This document shows positions 62,016 through 64,000 of a stretch of 64,000 nucleotides of DNA, in pieces (positions within the stretch are counted from its first letter, which is position 1; every line of letters begins with the position of its first letter). The position numbers and the translations under genes were made by a program. The notes under the pieces are model-generated. The model did no database searches, was not told where the DNA came from, and saw nothing but the letters and a program-made list of their open reading frames with translations. The DNA lies in contig JAVBJU010000003.1 of assembly GCA_031546825.1 (NCBI GenBank), positions 81,326 to 145,325 of the forward strand, written 5' to 3'. Origin of the DNA: Hohaiivirga sp031546825 (GTDB taxonomy: Bacteria; Pseudomonadota; Alphaproteobacteria; Rhizobiales; Beijerinckiaceae).

Positions 62016-62873
62016 TCAGCGGGCGGGCTCAATGCCCGCCATTGCCGGTGAAAAGGCAGGTTGTGGCGCGGTGGTATTCGTCGCAGCGGCATTGCGCAGC
62101 GCTTCGCGCTCGGAGTCGGTGAAATCGAGACGCTCCAGCGCTTGATCAAGCAGCAGCACGTAATCGCCATGGGAATCGGTCACGCCAAGGGCCGTCTTCT
62201 CTGCCCCATCCAAATAGAACGGTGTCTGGCGGCGCATGGCAGTGGTTAATTTACGCTTTTTACCGTTTGCATCGAACCGGTAAAGGGCGGATAGCATTCC
62301 GTAGCTCTTGGTCACAGTCATCAGTTCAACCGGCACCGGGCGCAGAATTTTGCCATTAAATCCCCGGAAAGCGCGGCGCACATTCATGTGTCGCGCCATG
62401 CCATACAGCCCGCCAAAGATCATGGCAAAGCCAAACAGAGAAAGAAACCCGGCGGTGATGATCCGGTTCCACAGCTTGTCGAGGGCAAGGTCTACCGTTA
62501 CCAGATCAGGCTTGGTGCGCGAACCAATCACCTCGACGGAGTAGTCGCCGTTGTGGATATCAAAAAAGGCAAATTCCAGTTCCTGCCGGTTCGATCGCCC
62601 GGCGTTGGCATAAACGACCGTAACCTTGCAATCGGTGAAGACGAATTGGCGTGTCTTACATTTGCCGTTGGAGGTGCGCGCCTGGTTGAGCGTGACGGGG
62701 TCTTTGGCAATCTCCCAATCGCGCATGATGCCGGGTGCATTTGAAATCACCACCATTGCGAGGATGACAAAGCCGAACACGATGCCCAGAAAAATAAGAA
62801 ACGGGTGAGATATGCCGTGGCGGCGAACCCGCATCGGACGGGTCGGGAAGGCATCAAAAACACTTGCGGACAT
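62016..62873 (-). CDS. Membrane protein of unknown function
   Basis: A 285-aa protein with two spans (about residues 25-46 and 136-158) around a periplasmic segment. That segment has two Cys that could pair (NGKCKTRQFVFTDCKVTVVYA). The cytoplasmic C-terminal half (RPVPVELMTVTKSYGMLSALYRFDANGKKRKLTTAM, split here by eye) looks like a small beta domain and ends with LDQALERLDFTDSEREAL. It is not of a family I can name. The Shine-Dalgarno before ATG 62873 is weak. It is divergent from nadE. Confidence 0.75.
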   Translation of the reverse strand: MSASVFDAFPTRPMRVRRHGISHPFLIFLGIVFGFVILAMVVISNAPGIMRDWEIAKDPVTLNQARTSNGKCKTRQFVFTDCKVTVVYANAGRSNRQELEFAFFDIHNGDYSVEVIGSRTKPDLVTVDLALDKLWNRIITAGFLSLFGFAMIFGGLYGMARHMNVRRAFRGFNGKILRPVPVELMTVTKSYGMLSALYRFDANGKKRKLTTAMRRQTPFYLDGAEKTALGVTDSHGDYVLLLDQALERLDFTDSEREALRNAAATNTTAPQPAFSPAMAGIEPAR

Positions 62874-63061
62874 GGGTTTAGTGGTTCTTTCAGATATTTA
62901 TTGGACGAGCGTCCTCTATGCCACCCGGTCGCGTTAGTGACAATCGGGAAGTTTATTCTGTCGTTGAAGTGTTGCGGGCGGTGCAGGGGCGGGCTAAATC
63001 TGCTGCGGTTGGGGCTGGCGTTCAATCTCGTTCACCTCCGACAGGCTGGAAAGATAAGATC

Positions 63062-64000
63062 ATGACCCTCACCATCGCACTGGCACAACTCAACCCCATC
63101 GTGGGCGACCTTAACGGCAATGCCGAGAAGGCGCTGGCGGCCAGGGCGAAAGCGGCGGAGCAGGGGGCCGATCTCATCGCCTTCACTGAGCTTTATCTCG
63201 CGGGCTATTCGCCGGAAGACCTTGTTTTGAAACCGGCTTTCCAGGATGCCTGCCGCGCGGCTTGCGAAGAGCTTGCGCGCCAAACCGCCGATGGTGGGCC
63301 TGCCATGCTGATCGGGCTGCCCTGGGTTGAAGAGAGCAAGCTCTATAACGCTTACGCCTTGCTCGATGGCGGCAAGATTGCCGCAGTGCGTTTCAAGGTT
63401 GCATTGCCCAATTATGGCGTCTTCGATGAAAAGCGGGTGTTTTCAGCGGGTCCTTTACCGGGACCGATTTCGTTCCGGGGCATTCGCATCGGCATCCCCG
63501 TATGTGAGGATATCTGGCATGAAGATGTCGTGGAATGCCTCACCGAGACAGGCGCCGAAATCCTGCTGGTGCCCAACGGCTCGCCCTATTGGCGCGGCAA
63601 GTTTGATGAGCGTTTGAATGTCGCCGTCTCCCGCGTCACCGAAAGCGGCCTTCCGCTGATTTATCTCAACCAGGTTGGCGGACAGGATGAATTGCTGTTC
63701 GACGGCGCGAGTTTCGTTTTGCAGTCGGATTGCGCGTTGGTCGCGCAACAGCCAGCCTTCCGGGAAGATATCGCCATCACCCGCTGGGAGAAGGGCGCGA
63801 CGGGCTGGCGTTGCCTTGAAGCACCCCTGTGCCAGCTTCCCGAGGCAGATGAAGCCGATTACGAGGGCTGCGTCCTCGGCCTGCGTGATTATGTCGAAAA
63901 GAACCGCTTCCCCAGCGTGCTTCTCGGCCTGTCCGGCGGCATCGATTCTGCCTTGTGCGCGGCAATGGCGGTTGATGCGCTTGGCGCGGACCGGGTGCGC
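63062..64000 (+). CDS. nadE: Glutamine-dependent NAD synthetase, 5' part
   Basis: The first 313 codons of a gene cut by the window end. The N-terminal nitrilase-type glutaminase domain has the Glu (AFTELYLAGY), Lys (VALPNYGVFDEKRVF) and Cys (GIPVCEDIWHED) of the triad. The synthetase domain begins near residue 280 with the ATP loop LLGLSGGIDSALCAAMAV. It makes NAD from nicotinate adenine dinucleotide with glutamine as ammonia donor. Family members have about 550-580 residues, so roughly 250 are missing here. The ATG at 63062 starts MTLTIALAQLNPIVGDL as expected. Confidence 0.95.
   Translation, partial: MTLTIALAQLNPIVGDLNGNAEKALAARAKAAEQGADLIAFTELYLAGYSPEDLVLKPAFQDACRAACEELARQTADGGPAMLIGLPWVEESKLYNAYALLDGGKIAAVRFKVALPNYGVFDEKRVFSAGPLPGPISFRGIRIGIPVCEDIWHEDVVECLTETGAEILLVPNGSPYWRGKFDERLNVAVSRVTESGLPLIYLNQVGGQDELLFDGASFVLQSDCALVAQQPAFREDIAITRWEKGATGWRCLEAPLCQLPEADEADYEGCVLGLRDYVEKNRFPSVLLGLSGGIDSALCAAMAVDALGADRVR

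Overview
The window looks like chromosomal core sequence of a Hyphomicrobiales (Rhizobiales) alphaproteobacterium. Three things point there: the order response regulator/sensor kinase (FeuPQ-like) - ccmI-ccmE-ccmF-ccmH - degP - response regulator/sensor kinase - glnE - PleC-like kinase - pepN; the block gph - rpiA - DUF2059 - gor - class II DAHP synthase; and the general codon use. I cannot name the genus. I see no prophage, insertion sequence, integrase or CRISPR array. All family assignments come from recognising motifs and remembered family members, not from a search.

Layout. (1) 1-6.8 kb: a small secreted PepSY-like protein, a FeuP/FeuQ-like two-component system and the cytochrome c maturation genes ccmI-E-F-H. 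(2) 7.2-10.3 kb: a DUF3302 membrane protein with a HlyD-type adaptor (YiaW/YiaV pair) and a DegP-type protease with one PDZ domain. (3) 10.4-21.2 kb: a second OmpR/sensor pair, glnE, a broken Sel1-repeat gene, a PleC-like cell-cycle kinase and aminopeptidase N. (4) 21.2-31.6 kb: a cation diffusion facilitator, glyoxalase I, an isolated ureE, a small Cys-rich protein behind a perfect CtrA box, panE, dusA, an unrecognised 355-aa protein, a TauE/SafE exporter, cobS with a DUF1289 gene, cobT, and a 59-aa membrane protein.

(5) 31.6-39.5 kb is a complete short-chain fatty acid/acetoacetate module: atoS-atoC, then atoE-atoB-atoD-atoA. The atoC-atoE gap holds a perfect-consensus sigma-54 promoter. 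Upstream of it are two GTGCAN-N4-TTGCNC elements with centres 22 bp apart, the expected arrangement for activation by AtoC. AtoE would import the acid, AtoDA activate it with CoA and AtoB cleave acetoacetyl-CoA.

(6) 39.6-49.2 kb: a secreted alpha/beta hydrolase, moaA, a DUF971 protein, an L,D-transpeptidase, tRNA-Val(CAC), gph, a secreted unknown, rpiA, a DUF2059 protein, gor and DAHP synthase. (7) 49.4-61.6 kb is a catabolic island. On the minus strand run an IclR regulator, an SDR, a PPC/DUF296 protein, a second SDR, E1 alpha, E1 beta, E2 and E3 of an acetoin-dehydrogenase-like complex. On the plus strand run a TRAP transporter (DctP plus fused DctQM) and an AEC carrier. Two related 17-bp palindromes, one over the iclR start codon and one in the divergent gap, suggest IclR controls both arms. 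The pairing of a TRAP carboxylate importer with an alpha-hydroxyketone-type dehydrogenase is the best candidate here for an undescribed pathway. (8) 61.7-64 kb: two membrane proteins and the 5' part of nadE, cut by the window end.
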